Of a stretch of DNA of 64,000 nucleotides, positions 1-12,955 are shown piece after piece. Numbering within the stretch: position 1 is the first letter of the stretch; each line of letters opens with the position of its first letter. Source of the stretch: Garcia nutans. Taxonomy: Eukaryota; Streptophyta; Magnoliopsida; Malpighiales; Euphorbiaceae. Both the position numbers and the translations under genes were made by a program. A model generated the notes under the pieces. The model was given only the letters and a program-made list of their open reading frames with translations. It was not told the origin of the DNA and made no database searches. The DNA lies in NCBI GenBank assembly GCA_947685225.1, contig CANTUV010000026.1, positions 52,537,501-52,601,500 of the forward strand. The letters are read 5' to 3'.

Positions 1-1930
1 GACCTATAATTACTGAATATTGAGTTGAGTGTTGCCATTCTTCTCAGTTCTCAGTATTGTGTTTCTTTTCTATAACAGCATGTGAATTTTGGTGCATTCA
101 TGAATCATGAACCCTAAATGTTTTGTTCAAATTACACTCAAACTTGAATATATTTATTTAGCCAATCAATTGCAAATATATAATGTGCACGCGATATGAG
201 TGTTCCGCAAATATATGGAATATTTAAAAATTTTTGTATAATAATTTCAAGCAGCGGCGGAATAAGAAATTAATATAAAATGAGATAAAATTTATATATA
301 AAAAATTATCGATGAGTTGTTATAAATTTATAGTTCTAATTTTATTAACCTAGTCACAATTTATAATTTCAATTTTATTAACCTAATCACTATTTTTATT
401 AAAATTTTATTTTATATTCAACATTTTGATTTATAATTTATAATTAATTTAACCAAAAATTCAAAACATTGAATCAATTCATTATTCAACCCAATCACAA
501 CACAAATTATTTTAAATAAATTAAAATATAAGTCAAATTTTTTAAGTAAGTTTATAGTTTACACAAATAAATATAAAAAGATTCAATAAAAATTTTAAAG
601 TAGAAATTAAAAAAAAGCTTATTACATTATCATAATAATAGCATATCATGTTAATCTTAATAGTTGACGTATCAAGAATTTGAGAGATTAAGTATTATAT
701 ATGCATAGATATTATATATATATATATTTATATATAATTATATAAATATTATATAGATATTATATATATTTATATATAATTATATAGATATGATATAAAG
801 TACATGTAAACTATATATAACTATATAGAGATATATTATATAATTATTTATAGTTTGCACACACATATATATACACATAAAGAAGGGATGAGGGCAATCT
901 ATTATATAATTATGTATAGTTTATATATTTTATATATGTATACACACATATATATATATATGTTTTTATATGTATATAAAAACATATATATATATATATA
1001 TATGTGGTGGGAAGAGAGGGAGTCCATTGTCCCCCGCTCCCCCTCTCCCTCCACCCCTGGTTTTAAGTACTATTAAAAAACTCAATATATTAATTAAGGC
1101 CTAATAATTGAAAAGGAAGTAAAATCTTTTAAGAAAAATACACAATTGTACTCGAATACTTCAAAATAAGCTATTATTTTATCATAATTTTGAATTAATT
1201 GTATTTATTGATCAAAACTACATCCATTATTGTTATAATTGAGAACATAATTGACGGAATTCAATTTGATACGAGGGGCCGATAAAGATGTGAATAACTA
1301 ATTATTTTTCATTTCAATTTTGATTAAATAGAGATATTCAGTGCTAATTTTGAAATTAGAACAAAATCATAAAATATATTTTAAGAGATTTAGATGTAAT
1401 CCTAATTATTCAAAAAGTGATTTTTCTTGCAAGAGTTTCGCATGATCAAGTGGACAGTATTCCATTGAGGTATGCTAGATGTTCAAGTTCATTTGTGTTG
1501 GGTTATGGCAATGTATTTTTCTTTGTTTTAATACGCTTTACTTATCCTCTCATGTTTTGTTAGGGTCAGGATCAACTAGCGGACTTATGACTCTCTTGCT
1601 TGGGCTCATATATATCTCAATCAAATAAAATTTTGTACAGCTTGAATACAGAGGAGAGAATACCGCTGAAGCTGTTGCATAGTTACAACGAATATAGTTT
1701 TATTCTGATAGTATCCCTGGAAATCCATTCACTCATCCAGAAACTGGAATTACACTGTATTAAATATACAAGAAACATTTGAACATGAGATAGCATGACT
1801 GTTTCATCAGTTAAAGCAAACAACTCTTGACACATGGCAAGCAGATTAAACATACAACTCCTTTTTTACTCATTCATTCATCTCCCAAACCAGAAAAAGG
1901 AAAGAAAGAGAACATATATTTCATGCTGCA
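1..1930. other. AT-rich intergenic DNA
   Basis: No gene is supported here. The stretch is very AT-rich, and the short open frames in it are low-complexity or begin inside TA runs. Part of it (about 700-1010) is a TA-type microsatellite listed separately. The last few hundred bases before 1931 are probably the 3' untranslated region of the minus-strand SSUH2-like gene, but no clear polyadenylation signal was fixed. Confidence 0.7.
700..1010. repeat. TA-rich microsatellite and short AT repeats
   Basis: Alternating TA/ATAT tracts and repeats of the form TATATAATTATATA recur across this interval, followed by a short GA/CT-rich patch at about 1010-1060. The 73-residue open frame over it (855-1076) is almost all Tyr, Ile, Met and His from TA and CA dinucleotides, so it is not a gene. 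Confidence 0.8.
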
Positions 1931-4900
1931 CTATAATTTCAACCACTCCAAGCATGGGCATAGTCCCCAGCAAAACCTAGATGGATAATAGTCCTTTAAG
2001 TAGACTTCCCTGCTATAACCAATTATATAGAAACTAAAGGACCGACTACGATGAGCCATGGTTACACGTGTCACTGGCACCACAGAGATGCTATGCCTCT
2101 CACATATAACCCTGGCAGTCGGAGGTACACAAGCCCTCTCTGCAATTACTTCTGAAGAAAACTTGTTGAGGAAGAATGAGTCAGCAAAAAAGGCTGGAGT
2201 GCATTGATATGCTTGTGTATTGCATAACTGGACCCCTTTGGCTCTATGAAATACCTCATCTGGAACTGATGCTGCTCCACTCATTGCGCTAACTTTTCGA
2301 GTTGAAAGTGTCTTCCTATTAACAGCAAAATTTGCAATCATTATAATTTCAGTGATTCAAATCAGGTGCAAACAAACATATACCTACACTCAAAGATGCA
2401 AATTGTAGACATGCCACAATAACACATTGCAGCAGTTAAAGAAACCATTGATCTCCTTTAACATGAGAACTCATACAGAAATCTGGTGAAGTAACCTAGT
2501 ATGTACAAATTAAATACAGAAATGTCATTTCACTGAATCCCAGAGATGCAGACCAATCCAAATGATAGCTTTGACAAGTTTCAAAGTCCCAGGGGACATT
2601 TGTTATTTGAGATTATTTTGAGAATGGAATTACTTAATAATTTATAACTAAATAAAATTAATTTATCACTGAGAATTGTTTTTCATGACACACTTTGTTG
2701 TTGCCTCCATCTTTGTACAGCCATTGATATCAAAGTACTAAGCATGGTAGATACAACCTCCAATAAGAAACAAGTAATAACCTTGATGAAAAGAAGATGA
2801 CAACACATTTGGGCACAAGTATAACAGCAAAATACAGTTTACTTACCATCTAACAATGGCAACACTGAATGTCAAAAGAGAGCCACTTGCATGACATTTC
2901 TCACATTTTATTAGCCCACGAGAACCGCAAGTTGCACAAGGAATCATCCCCTTGCCGGAACAATTAGTGCATCTGTAAGGGAAAAATATTGTGAAGATTA
3001 AAACCATTTCTAAGCAAGAGATATTATCATATGCTACAAATTTTATAGCAGCTAATTAGTTCCAACACCAACAGCGAAGGTGTTATGACTGTCTGACTCA
3101 GTAGAAAGAACTGTTAGGGCCAAATACCAACTAGCAATGTTTTTATTCTATTTGAAGTTGGTGATGTGAAGTAAAAATATTAAAACTTTAAGCAAATGAC
3201 ACTCTATTTAGTAGTTGGAACCAGGTAGCTGTCCAGATAAACATACATTGAGTCAGACCCATCTCTATGAGCAATTAAACCTCTGCCATAACAGGAAGGG
3301 CACCGAGACATCCGATTCTCCTTATAAAATCCAGGCTCCTGGTTGGCATTACATGTGGGACACACGATATCTCCCCTTCCATTACAATCTGTAGAACTTA
3401 TTCAATGCTGTGTCAGAACTCAGAAGTCAATAACGACCAATATAATTGAAATTGGACAACACGAGTGAGAGATTACTTCAACTGTTAAACAGAAAAAAGC
3501 TATGAAGATAAGCAATCAGTAAAAGAAATAACAGTATCATTATTACCAGTGCATTTCTCGATGACTTCAGAATGAGGAATTTTAATCTGTATTTCTTTAT
3601 GAGGAACAAAGAGAACAGGGAATTGAGATCTTAGATCTAGTTCCCAAACTCCAAGTTCAGTCCCCTTGTCTTTTCCATCAATATTGCCACCTAAATATGG
3701 CTTTGTTTCACTTATAGTTTCTCTCTCCTCTATGAATGTGTCTAAAGTTCCCACATATACATTGCAGTCTTCCACCGCATGAATCTTCCAAGTCCGAGCT
3801 GGACGACTTCCCCAACAGCAACGATGACCAACATGATCAATAAGCAACTCCCGTATCTCAACCTCATCCAATATTTGCCTACAGCAGATCATTCATTTGA
3901 TAACAATGTTGTTTATTGGATTTCACCATGCAATGAATATGATGACAATTTGTCACACGAAGAAGTGATATATTTAATAAAATGATGTACGAAAGTTTCA
4001 AACAAGTATATTGCATATATGCAAATATTCTCAAATACCCAACAGCAAGGGGGAGGTTAGGAAGTAATAGTTTGATTAGTTAAGTATTGCTTTTATAGTA
4101 AACCATCTATATCACTTTGACCAAACATCCTAGTAATCATACATGAGGATGATAACTGAGAAAAGTTAGAATCATCTGCACTAGATTACAGCATTTCAGG
4201 GGCTAAAAGCAGTTCTTTCTCAAGCAACTTATGGTTCTTAGCTTAAAAAATTCATTACCCCTATTTTCACTTTATGCAACACGCTCACATCATAGCATGC
4301 TCATATTGCAGGAATATTCTAGCTTGGACCTATAATGGATTGATAAGCAGAATGTTTAAAGTTCGAAAAAAAAATCCATTGTGGTGCAAAAGCTCATCCA
4401 ACTAGCGAACGAAGTAAGAGCAAGTCAAAATAAAATCCACGATATAAATTAAAGGTGAAAATTATTGTTCTTACCCCCGAAAGTCAGTGATTTTTCCACC
4501 ATAGTCTCCTCCATATCCACCTTGATAAACAATGATTTGCTCTGCAAAAAAGCGACCTCCAATTAACAACATAATGGAATCTGCCTATTTCCAGCAATGA
4601 TACATCATTGATCATACAAAAATATAAAAATGCCTAAGCAGCATTTTCAATGTATGTTGAGGAATTTGTACCATTAGGATCGCTATCGGGCTCGGGCGAA
4701 CTTATCAAGGCAGCATGAAGGGAAGGCGGATAGTGATCGGAAATAGCCGCCGATCGAATTTCTTCGACGCTAAGTTCAGTTCCCGCCAAAGAAGCGGTGG
4801 GAATAACGGACCCAGTTCGGCCCACATACTGATAAGAGCTCCATTTCTCGCTTTCTTTGTCTCCTGATTCACTCGTTTTTTCTATTAATCACAAGAAATT

Positions 4901-4989
4901 ATAATCAGAATAAGAAAAGCCCAAAAAAAGAAAAAAGAGAAAGAGAATTGAGAGATAGAAAGTGTACCTGAAAGCAGAGGCTCCTCCAT
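1931..4989 (-). CDS. SSUH2-like protein with DnaJ-type cysteine-rich domain (7 exons)
   Basis: Exons on the minus strand: 4968-4989, 4672-4881, 4475-4541, 3547-3878, 3247-3388, 2847-2972, 1931-2315. Joined they make 428 codons (427 aa) with GT-AG introns and no break in frame. The start is MEEPLLS at 4989; the stop is TAG at 1931. About residues 200-300 hold repeated CxxCxGxG units (CTDCNGRG, CPSCYGRG, CTNCSGKG, CATCGSRG), the DnaJ/Hsp40 cysteine-rich zinc-binding type, with no J domain. This layout, with a GGYGGDYGG segment before it and a conserved Arg/Trp-rich tail after it, is that of the SSUH2/ssu-2 homolog family in plants. The biochemical role is not well known; a chaperone-like role is inferred from the zinc fold only. 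It faces the eL33 gene head to head with about 440 bp between start codons. The gene looks intact. Confidence 0.88.
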
Positions 4990-5428
4990 TTTTAGTCTGT
5001 GTCAAAGAAATTTGAAAAACCAAACATTATTAATACATAATATTCAATTTCCTTCGCCGGTAAGAAACAAAATCTGAACCCAGTCCCTGTCAATCAGAAA
5101 ATTGATTAACGCTATCCGTCGGGTCGGGTCCCACGCGTTGAACTTAAACGGGTTTAATATCGCTCCATCGCAGTGAAAACAGAATGTCAACGCAAGTCGT
5201 CTCACAGTTAAACTAACAATTGGGCCTAAACTATAATTAAGGGCTAATTGTTAATGGGCTAACAGTAGCCCAAGTTTGTTTCCTTGTCTACTTATACATT
5301 TAGCAAACTTATAAGCAGCCACACCGTATATATTACCTCAACCAATATATATAACGGAATCGTTCATTTTCTTTCTGAAGTGCTGCTAGCGTTTTCGTCC
5401 ACGGCAGGGCAGAGAAACAGAGATGAAA
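4990..5428. promoter_or_regulatory. Shared divergent promoter of the SSUH2-like and eL33 genes
   Basis: This 439-bp gap separates two divergently transcribed start codons. It contains three TGGGCY-type site II elements within about 55 bp: TGGGCC at 5221-5226, TGGGCT at 5255-5260, and AGCCCA (the reverse form) at 5267-5272. Site II motifs are known from promoters of plant ribosomal-protein and other growth-related genes, where TCP factors bind. Their position 155-210 bp before the eL33 ATG fits that. That the region drives both genes is inference. Confidence 0.6.
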
Positions 5429-5957
5429 ATGGTGAAGAGCCGCCAGGGGGAGAACGTCAGGTTTTTAACTGACTCCTTCTCTCAACCTCTCCTTCTTTTT
5501 TCTATTACCATTTTGAAATCTCTGAACAATTGGTCTAATGTTTATTGCACAGACTTTATGTTCGAGGAACTATTCTCGGGTACAAGAGGTAGAGAAGATT
5601 ACTTTTTTCACTTACTGTGGGAATTTACATGAAGGAGTTTCTTAATTTTTTTCGTTGATTCCTATAGGATTGATTTTGTTTTTGTTTTTTTGTTTTTATT
5701 TTTATTTTTTGGATTTCAGGTCCAAATCGAACCAGTATCCAAACACATCTCTAATACAGATCGAGGGTGTGAACACCAAGGAGGAGGTAGCATGGTACAC
5801 TGGTAAGCGCATGGCATATATATACAAGGGCAAGGTGAAGAAAAATGGTACCCATTATCGCTGCATTTGGGGCAAAGTCACTAGGCCTCATGGTAACAGT
5901 GGTGTGGTTCGCGCCAAGTTCAAGTCTAACCTTCCTCCTAGATCTATGGTATCGTAA
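5429..5957 (+). CDS. 60S ribosomal protein eL33 (L35A), C-terminus lost
   Basis: Exons 5429-5460, 5553-5588 and 5720-5957 join in frame to 101 residues. The N-terminus MVKSRQGENVRLYVRGTI and the core with QIEGVNTKEEVAWY and HYRCIWGKVTRPHGNSGVVR are clear eL33, an rRNA-binding protein of the large subunit. Plant eL33 is normally about 112 residues and ends in a conserved stretch with FMYPSNI. Here the frame reaches SNLPPRSM, then only Val-Ser and a TAA. A GT follows the ATG of SM (5949-5950), so a last intron could exist, but no intact last exon was found to 7.9 kb; a weak degenerate match lies at 7025-7063. Either this is a decaying paralogue or the final exon lies where I could not recognise it. 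Promoter site II elements suggest the gene was once a normal ribosomal-protein gene. Confidence 0.8.
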
Positions 5958-7909
5958 AGGATTTTGCTTTTTCTGTTCTGTAAGTTTGGTCGTGGGATTT
6001 TTATAATCTTTCTAGTTCCTTCGTTCTCTATTTCTATTTGAGGGATCATTTGTAAATGAATTTTGCTTAAATGGGATTGCAATCTAATTGTTTACCTAGA
6101 AATTCTTTAACGTTGGCAACATTTTCTATGATGATGGATGAGGTAGTTTAACTTATAAGCCATTTTTGGTATGTACTAGATTTGTAATTTCTGCTAGATT
6201 ATCACACTTTGTAAGTAGTGCATGTTACAATGAATATCAATTTTAGTTTAGATTAGTTGTTCTCTACCATCCAGCTCAAGTGTTCAAGAGCTTCTTATGT
6301 CATTAAATGGTGCTAAACCTGTCTTCTTGGATCACAACTGTCAATTGACTGCCAAAAAATATACGAGGCTGTCAATTTTTTTGATCTTAATTGTTGCTGG
6401 TAGCCCATTGGAAGGTAAGTAGTTGAAATTCACGGATTATACATACTGTATTCTATCGTGCTTTGATTTGCCTTGTGCTTTGTTCTAAGAATATCTGAGT
6501 TGTTCATTGAATTTTTATACTTTTATCATATTTTCTGATTTTTTTCATCTTTTTTTTTCTTTCTTTGCAGTGATATGGTTCTCAGTTTTAGAATGGTGGA
6601 TCCGAGATGCAATTGGATTTGGATCTTGGCATCCTACAAAATTGAGTTTTCAGATTTGTACTCAGGAGCAATATTTCATTTTGTGGTACTGTTTTTAGAA
6701 CAGTTGTAATGATATCTACAAATTGATTTTTGGCGCTGAAACGTTTAGCCTTGCTAAATTTTTTATTGTAAGCAATGAATTTCAAACAATCGCTTATAAA
6801 TTACCTTTTAGGAATGAAGCAATTGTATCCACTACCGCTACAGAAACTATGATTTTGCCTCTTAAACAAATCCAGCTTGTAAACCCATTTCTGATGGTGG
6901 AAAAATCACCTCTACTAAGATTTTTTGATAGTTGGATTTGACAGCAAAAAAATTCGCATATAGGGCATGAATGTTTTGCAAGATTTGCCTTGAGCATTTG
7001 CTCTTACAGCCTTTCGCTTTTATCGGTGTCCAAGATTGTAGGTTCCCCCAAGCAAAACATTAGAATAAGTAAGCTGAATTCTTTGCTTCTGGTAAAGCTT
7101 CTTGGCTCACGGATGATGAAGACCCAGAGAAGAAAAAAATATATTTTATGTTAACAGTTAATTTGACATTGTAATAACTTTTTATGATTGCTTATCCTCC
7201 AACAGTTTGATATTTAAAATGAAATGCAATTTTTAAAATAGCAGGTGTGATGGGGTGATGCCAGAAGTAAAGGCATTTTGAAACTAATTGAGATTGTTCA
7301 GGGATGTATTGCAACTGACGTGGTTTCAACTCAAAATTGATGTACAGAATGGAGGAATCAATATTTTCTCAATTGAATCGTCTTCATGTTAACTAATCCA
7401 ACATCTATTACAGGAGATTACAAATTCCATAGTAAAATTATGAAACGTTCAATACTGCCAACTGTTTCTTCGTGTAATCTTGCATGGTATTACAAAATTC
7501 AAACAAACCTGATACAAATAAATTTTGCTTCGCTTAATCTCCCAGCCAACCTACTTGATTTCAGAACTATCACTTCCTAGTGCTCCATGTCCACCTTCAA
7601 GCCTTCCTTGGATGCCAACGGGAATATGACCCGGGCTAACACTGTTTCAGGGAAAATAAAAGAAAGAACCTTAAAGAGGTATCACATCTCGAAACTTCTT
7701 AAAAATAATCTCAAACTTTGATGTTTATCGATAAGCCAATCTTTCAAATTCTGAGCAAATAAACACGAGATGGGCGAGTGGCTCAAAATTGTTACTCATT
7801 GGGTTATGACTTAATATTCATATCTAGACTAGTTATGGAGTAGAAGATATACAGGAAATGGAAGAGAGGAAACACAGAGTAAAAACCTGATTCATCAAAG
7901 ATATAACCC
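5958..7909. other. Intergenic DNA between eL33 and MED10
   Basis: No intact gene seen. The left part may hold the eL33 3' end or a decayed last exon (7025-7063). The right part includes the probable 3' untranslated region of the minus-strand Mediator gene. Short open frames at 6507-6997 overlap on both strands with no recognisable domain and no codon bias, so they are treated as chance. Confidence 0.6.
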
Positions 7910-10057
7910 TTAAAGCTCAGCCTTAACCCTCGCATCTCCATTGGGTAATGAACTCTGTGCATGAGCAAGACGATTTGATTCCTGCATAGTGAGGACTGTA
8001 ATGTTAGCACCAGTTTCGCACAGCACCCACAAGCTCAAAATCAGAGAATTAGGATTAGAAAAAGGAAGTTAGGTCGAGAAGAGAATCATAACAAAGGAGA
8101 AAGCATATAGAGAGGAGAGAAATAAGAGAAGAGAGCAAGAGTAGGAGGAAAATACTGATAATCATAGATAATGCTAACGGGTTATACAGACATATAACAT
8201 ATTATAAATTCATTAGAAAACAAAAATAGTGACATAAGGGAATATTTCCTTTCATTCTCCTGCTAATTCTGTTATTTTTCACTAACCTATCCGTGCCATA
8301 TCATCACCGATCATTACCAATCATCAAACATTCTCAATCATCATTAATCATTAGGCAATCACACTCCTAGCCTCCTTTCCATTTCTCTTTTTCCTGCTGT
8401 ATGTAACAAGGACCTTCAGATTTATGCTAACAAAGATCTTCTAAAGCACTAACTTGATTCACTCTTAAAGGCATAGTTTGCACATGCCAACTCAAGTTGA
8501 ACTTACAAATGTCAATTTTTGGATATAAAAAGCTTCTTCTTAGAACATGACCAAGATATATGCTAAAAGAAAACCTAAAATACATGGTTAAAACCTCAAC
8601 TAACAGATACCCTTAGACTAAAAACAATCCTTCCAACCAAGTCCCAAGCTCTCATACATTAAGTTATACTCAACCACCACACAAAAAAATACACCTACAA
8701 CCTAGGTTCATGGTAGAAACCGAGTCAACAAACAGAAGACCACAATAGACCAACCATCTTGGAAACAGAAAATTTAAAAGAAATTTCAAACCACCATAAA
8801 GGTAGAAATTTCAAGTCAGTGAGAGACAATAACGCACAATACAGCTGCTTCCATCCATCAAACCTATCATAGTTATGGATTTGTATTATCAAGTGTCATT
8901 CTTTCTCAGGAACCTAACTCTGAAATAATGAACTTAATTAGCATCCTCCATGTCCAAATTGAATCTAGAGTCCAGACAATCTTCTGACAAAGTCCAGGTG
9001 CTCACTTTTTATTCATGAAGCTAACATAGATTATCCACACTAAGGCGAGGACAAAGAAGAGAGGTTTTATTTCAATAAAATAGTAAATCCAGCAAAACAC
9101 AGTCCAAGACAGCAGGAAATGCAAGTCATCATAATCAGACAAATAATAATAGGATTTTGATTGGCAATATTCATAAGTGGCCAAATTCACTGGAAGCCAT
9201 TCAAAATTCAGTGTGTGTAATAACTTACAGCAGCGGAAATTGCACGTATCTCCCTATATGATTCTACTTCATCTGGAAAAGCCTGCTCAAGCTCCTCCAG
9301 CAGATGCTTCCGTAAAACCTGCTACATCAAGAAGCTACATCGTGAATTTCAAACCATATCAAAGAAAACTAAAGCGGCTACATATTTAGGTGAATATATT
9401 ACCCAAAAAAAAAATTTATGGATAATAACTAGTATCTACTATTAAGTACCTTGAAGGAATCAGTTTTACCCTTAGTAACCTGATTTTTGGCAATGCAACT
9501 GTTTATAACATCACGTGTGAATTCGTCTGGATTCTTTCCATCATCAATCAAACTAAGCATGAAATAATTAACTTGCTATCAGATGCCAAACAAAGCAAGC
9601 TTGAAGTGAATGATTTAAAAGAACAAAACATGAAACCAGACTCACTTGAGGACCTCCATAGGAACTTGAACGCTGCACTTCTCAGACAATTTAACCATAT
9701 TGTCCAGCTCCACAACAAGACCATTGCTGCAAAATTACATCCTGGAATCAAAACACTTCTAACACCATCAAGCCTACCATGAAAATATATATCAAAACAA
9801 ACAAATTAAAAAACTATAATCAGAGGTTTGATAGAAAGGTACAGGCGTTGGAGGAGAGGAAGCAGGGAGGCGGTGTTGAAGGAAGAGACAGTTAAGTAAA
9901 GCTGGTGGAGGAGGCCAAGAGTCTTCTGGATGGAATTAATAACCTGGTTCAGATTCTGTTTTGGATCATCCACTGCTGCTGCTGCTGTATCATTTGCTGG
10001 AGTAGGCAGCATGCCATTGCCGCCACTCCCAACTGTTGCATTCTGTGATGAATCCAT
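7910..10057 (-). CDS. MED10B: Mediator of RNA polymerase II transcription subunit 10 (MED10b-like)
   Basis: Coding exons on the minus strand: 9843-10057, 9646-9726, 9450-9552, 9229-9318 and 7910-7981. They join to 561 nt, 186 residues plus stop, the usual plant length. The start MDSSQN, then DDPKQNLNQVINSIQKTLG, LHQLYLTVSSFN, the Leu-rich VVELDNMVKLSEKC helix, LIDDGKNPDEFTRDVINSC and ESYREIRAISAA are strongly diagnostic of MED10, a small subunit of the Mediator middle module that links activators to RNA polymerase II in the nucleus. The last exon is short (18-residue acidic/basic tail from ESNRLAHAQSS) and sits 1.25 kb beyond exon 4; without it the frame would run 8 residues into the intron. 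All introns are GT-AG and the frame is clean, so the gene is probably functional. Confidence 0.93.
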
Positions 10058-12860
10058 CTTTGACGGTAAAACTACACAAGAAAAAGGAACCTAAGACTGG
10101 AAAAACAAAAATAAATGCTTTTGCATGGAACACAAAATATGGGATTAAATTCCTCTTTATAAGGAAATTTTTATTAATAGAGTGATAGAAAATAATGCAC
10201 GGTCAAAGATAAATGTGTCCTCTTATCTTAAACAGCACGAAACAGCAAGCAACAGAAAAATAAAGGTAGAAAAAAATATCCTTCAGGCCTCCAAACACAC
10301 TGAATTATGCTTCAAGATACTCAGAAAGCCCATGAAGCACACCCAAAATCCAAGAAAACAACCTTATCTAATGGTAAATGAAAAGTCAATCTTTGGTTTT
10401 AAAATGCAATCACTCCTTTACACCTGACTGCTCCAATATACCGCAGAAAACAAAGCTCAATTCCAAATAACTTTAGCATCCATTCTACCACCAATCTATC
10501 TCCACTTTAGACTAACAAACCTCTCTTAATTATCTAGGAAACACCAAATTCTCCTAAAAACTCTTAAAAGACAGTAAGCACACGACAAAAAGCCGATGGA
10601 ATTCATTTATATCAAATAAGCTTTAGATTTATTCAAGGTATGGCACGAACACAATAGCATGCAGAGTGTTAAGTCCCCTGCCCCAAATAAGTCCAATCCT
10701 CAAAATTGATATAGACCAGAAGATTTGAGATACATATTCATAAGGAAGAAATAATCATTTATTTCAATAAAATCACTGGATTTTTTTTATCTTATCAAAG
10801 TTAGATCAATCAATTCTAAAGCACATGAAATGTACTTAAAAACAAAGTTTTAGCAAGCCTCATTTATTTATCTGATAAATATAGAAAAATGACAGCCATA
10901 TGCATGGATTCTAAAATAACATATGAATAGACATACCATAAGTATCATAAAATAAACTACGAAGAGCTTGATCTATATGCCATTAAGTATGATCCAGAAT
11001 GAAGTAAATTTGCCAATCAAAGCATGGCACTGCATAAAGGTATTGTGGCACAAATGTACAGGCACGATGGAATATGCAAAGACTAGAAAGGATCATTAAA
11101 CCATTGCAGTAGAATTATTGGAATCAAACAGCAATGTTGATCACCATACAAAGAAAATATACAATCTTCAAAATGAAATCAGCACATGAAAGTCAGTACA
11201 CTATTACGTGATTGTATAAAGTAATCAATCAACTTGATCTTGATTGGAAATATTTGGATAAAATCATGTAAACTGAATATCAAGTCACAAGCTAATGGTT
11301 AAATCCTAAATCAATAGCCAAGAGATTAAGCCCGCTGAAAAGTCAATGCGCATGGGTGTACTATTGCATGATTCAAAAGGACATCCCATAATATGAAAAG
11401 ATGAAAACCATAGCCTTCAAAACTTCAACAAATTCCAATTTTTTTTACAAGAATTAAAGCAAGGTCATAAAACTTCGAAATCTATAGCAATTTGAAAATT
11501 TAAGTCTTAAATCCGATGTCAAGTTGAGGCATCTTATCCCAAAACTTCCATTATATAATCAAAGAAGCTAATTGCAAGCCAAACAGTCATTATATAAGTT
11601 GAAGTTTCAGAGTTATGATTTCAGATATCAACCAGGGCACAAATCTGACCCCCTCAAAAGCACAAGATGCAGAACTTAAAATAGCAGACTCTTGCTCTAG
11701 CACAAAAATTTGTCCTGAATCAACTAAACTAACAAAAGGGATAAAAATGGGACTGGAACCAAACTCGGTACTGGGAATTAAATCAGGGTTATCATATAAC
11801 CAAACAAATTGCATGTTCTCGGTTCCAATATGAACAATCCATTATAAAAGGGCAACAGCATATCAACCCATTTAGCTCTTTTCAATTCACGGAATCGAAA
11901 TAATAATAAAGAAAATCACATTCACGCCAATCAAATGAGATAGACATCTAGAAGCAAACTCGGTACTGGGAATTAAATCAGAGTTATCATATAAACAAAC
12001 AAATTGCATGTTCTCGGTTCCAAAATGAAAAATCCATTATAAAAGGGCAACAGCATATCAACCCACTTAGCTCTTTTCAATTCACGGAATCGAAATAATA
12101 ATAAAGAAAATCACATTCACGCCAATCAAATGAGATAGACATCTAGAACCAAACTCGGTACTGGGAATTAAATCAGAGTTATCATATAAACAAACAAATT
12201 GCATGTTCTCCGTTCCAAAATGAAAAATCTATTATAAAAGGGCAACTGCATATCAAACCACTTAGCTCTTTTCAATTCACGGAATCGAAATAATAATAAA
12301 GAAAATCACATTCACGCCAATCAAATGATATCGACATCAACAGTGAAATCCTTTCCTGTACTGAACAGTGAACTGGAAACGAATTCAAAGAAAACAAACC
12401 AATATGTTAAAAAAAAAGAAAGCAATAGCCAAGTAGCTAAGTTCCTTTATTTCGAAAGTATCACCAAAGGGTAATTATCAAGATTGTCGACCAACAGAAC
12501 CTAAGATTTTAAGAACATGCTTCCATGCTGGTTAGCCTTGAAGAATCACGACGGATACACAAATGAAATATAACAAAAAGAAGAAAATCAAATAAAGAAT
12601 GGAGGGATTAACAAAGCAAGGTCCAAAATCTGCAGACAAGATCATACAGATGATACTTTCTAGTTTTACTACTTACCCAATTGGAAGACTGCTTGTAGCT
12701 TCCGGCTTTCGTTTCTTTCTTTACTTTTTCCTTGTTAACTTTCCTTCAGATTCGAAGAAATGAAGCACAAAATTATGAAGACGAGGCTCGAGACTTGAGA
12801 CAGAAAGCTAAAATTAAAAAAAAAACAACAAAAACAAAAATCTTACTAGAGCCCTAGATA
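10058..12860 (-). other. MED10 5' leader with a 2.6-kb 5'-UTR intron
   Basis: Upstream of the MED10 ATG an acceptor (TGTGTAG before 10071) precedes 14 nt of leader. A strong donor reading TTGG then GTAAGT on the minus strand ends a probable non-coding exon at 12677, whose upstream limit is about 12.8 kb. The 2.6-kb interval between them has no plausible coding exon and is best read as a 5'-UTR intron. The 12678-12860 segment is pyrimidine-rich on the minus strand, as expected of a plant leader. Leader introns are common in plant housekeeping genes and can raise expression. This model is inferred from splice sites; cDNA would settle it. Confidence 0.55.
11757..12340. repeat. Three tandem copies of a 195-bp unit
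   Basis: A unit containing ACTCGGTACTGGGAATTAAA recurs at 11763, 11958 and 12153, exactly 195 bp apart each time. Copies continue through CACGGAATCGAAATAATAAT and TCACATTCACGCCAATCAAA and differ by only a few bases. The array ends near 12340. It sits inside the probable 5'-UTR intron of MED10. High similarity between copies implies recent expansion. No coding content is evident. Confidence 0.93.
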
Positions 12861-12955
12861 ATTCTTTCAGACGTAATTAAATTAATTTAAAAAATAAATT
12901 AAATGACAAAAAAATCAATAGACTAGTTCTGGCAAAGTGTTGAATTGAACTTGGA

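Noticed and set aside
855..1076. 73-codon Tyr/Ile/Met/His-rich frame
   Set aside because: Product of TA and CA microsatellite DNA.
6507..6997. Overlapping 60-70 codon frames on both strands
   Set aside because: No domain, no splice logic, AT-driven; treated as chance.
9573..9782. Plus-strand frame over MED10 exon 2
   Set aside because: Antisense to a well-supported MED10 exon.
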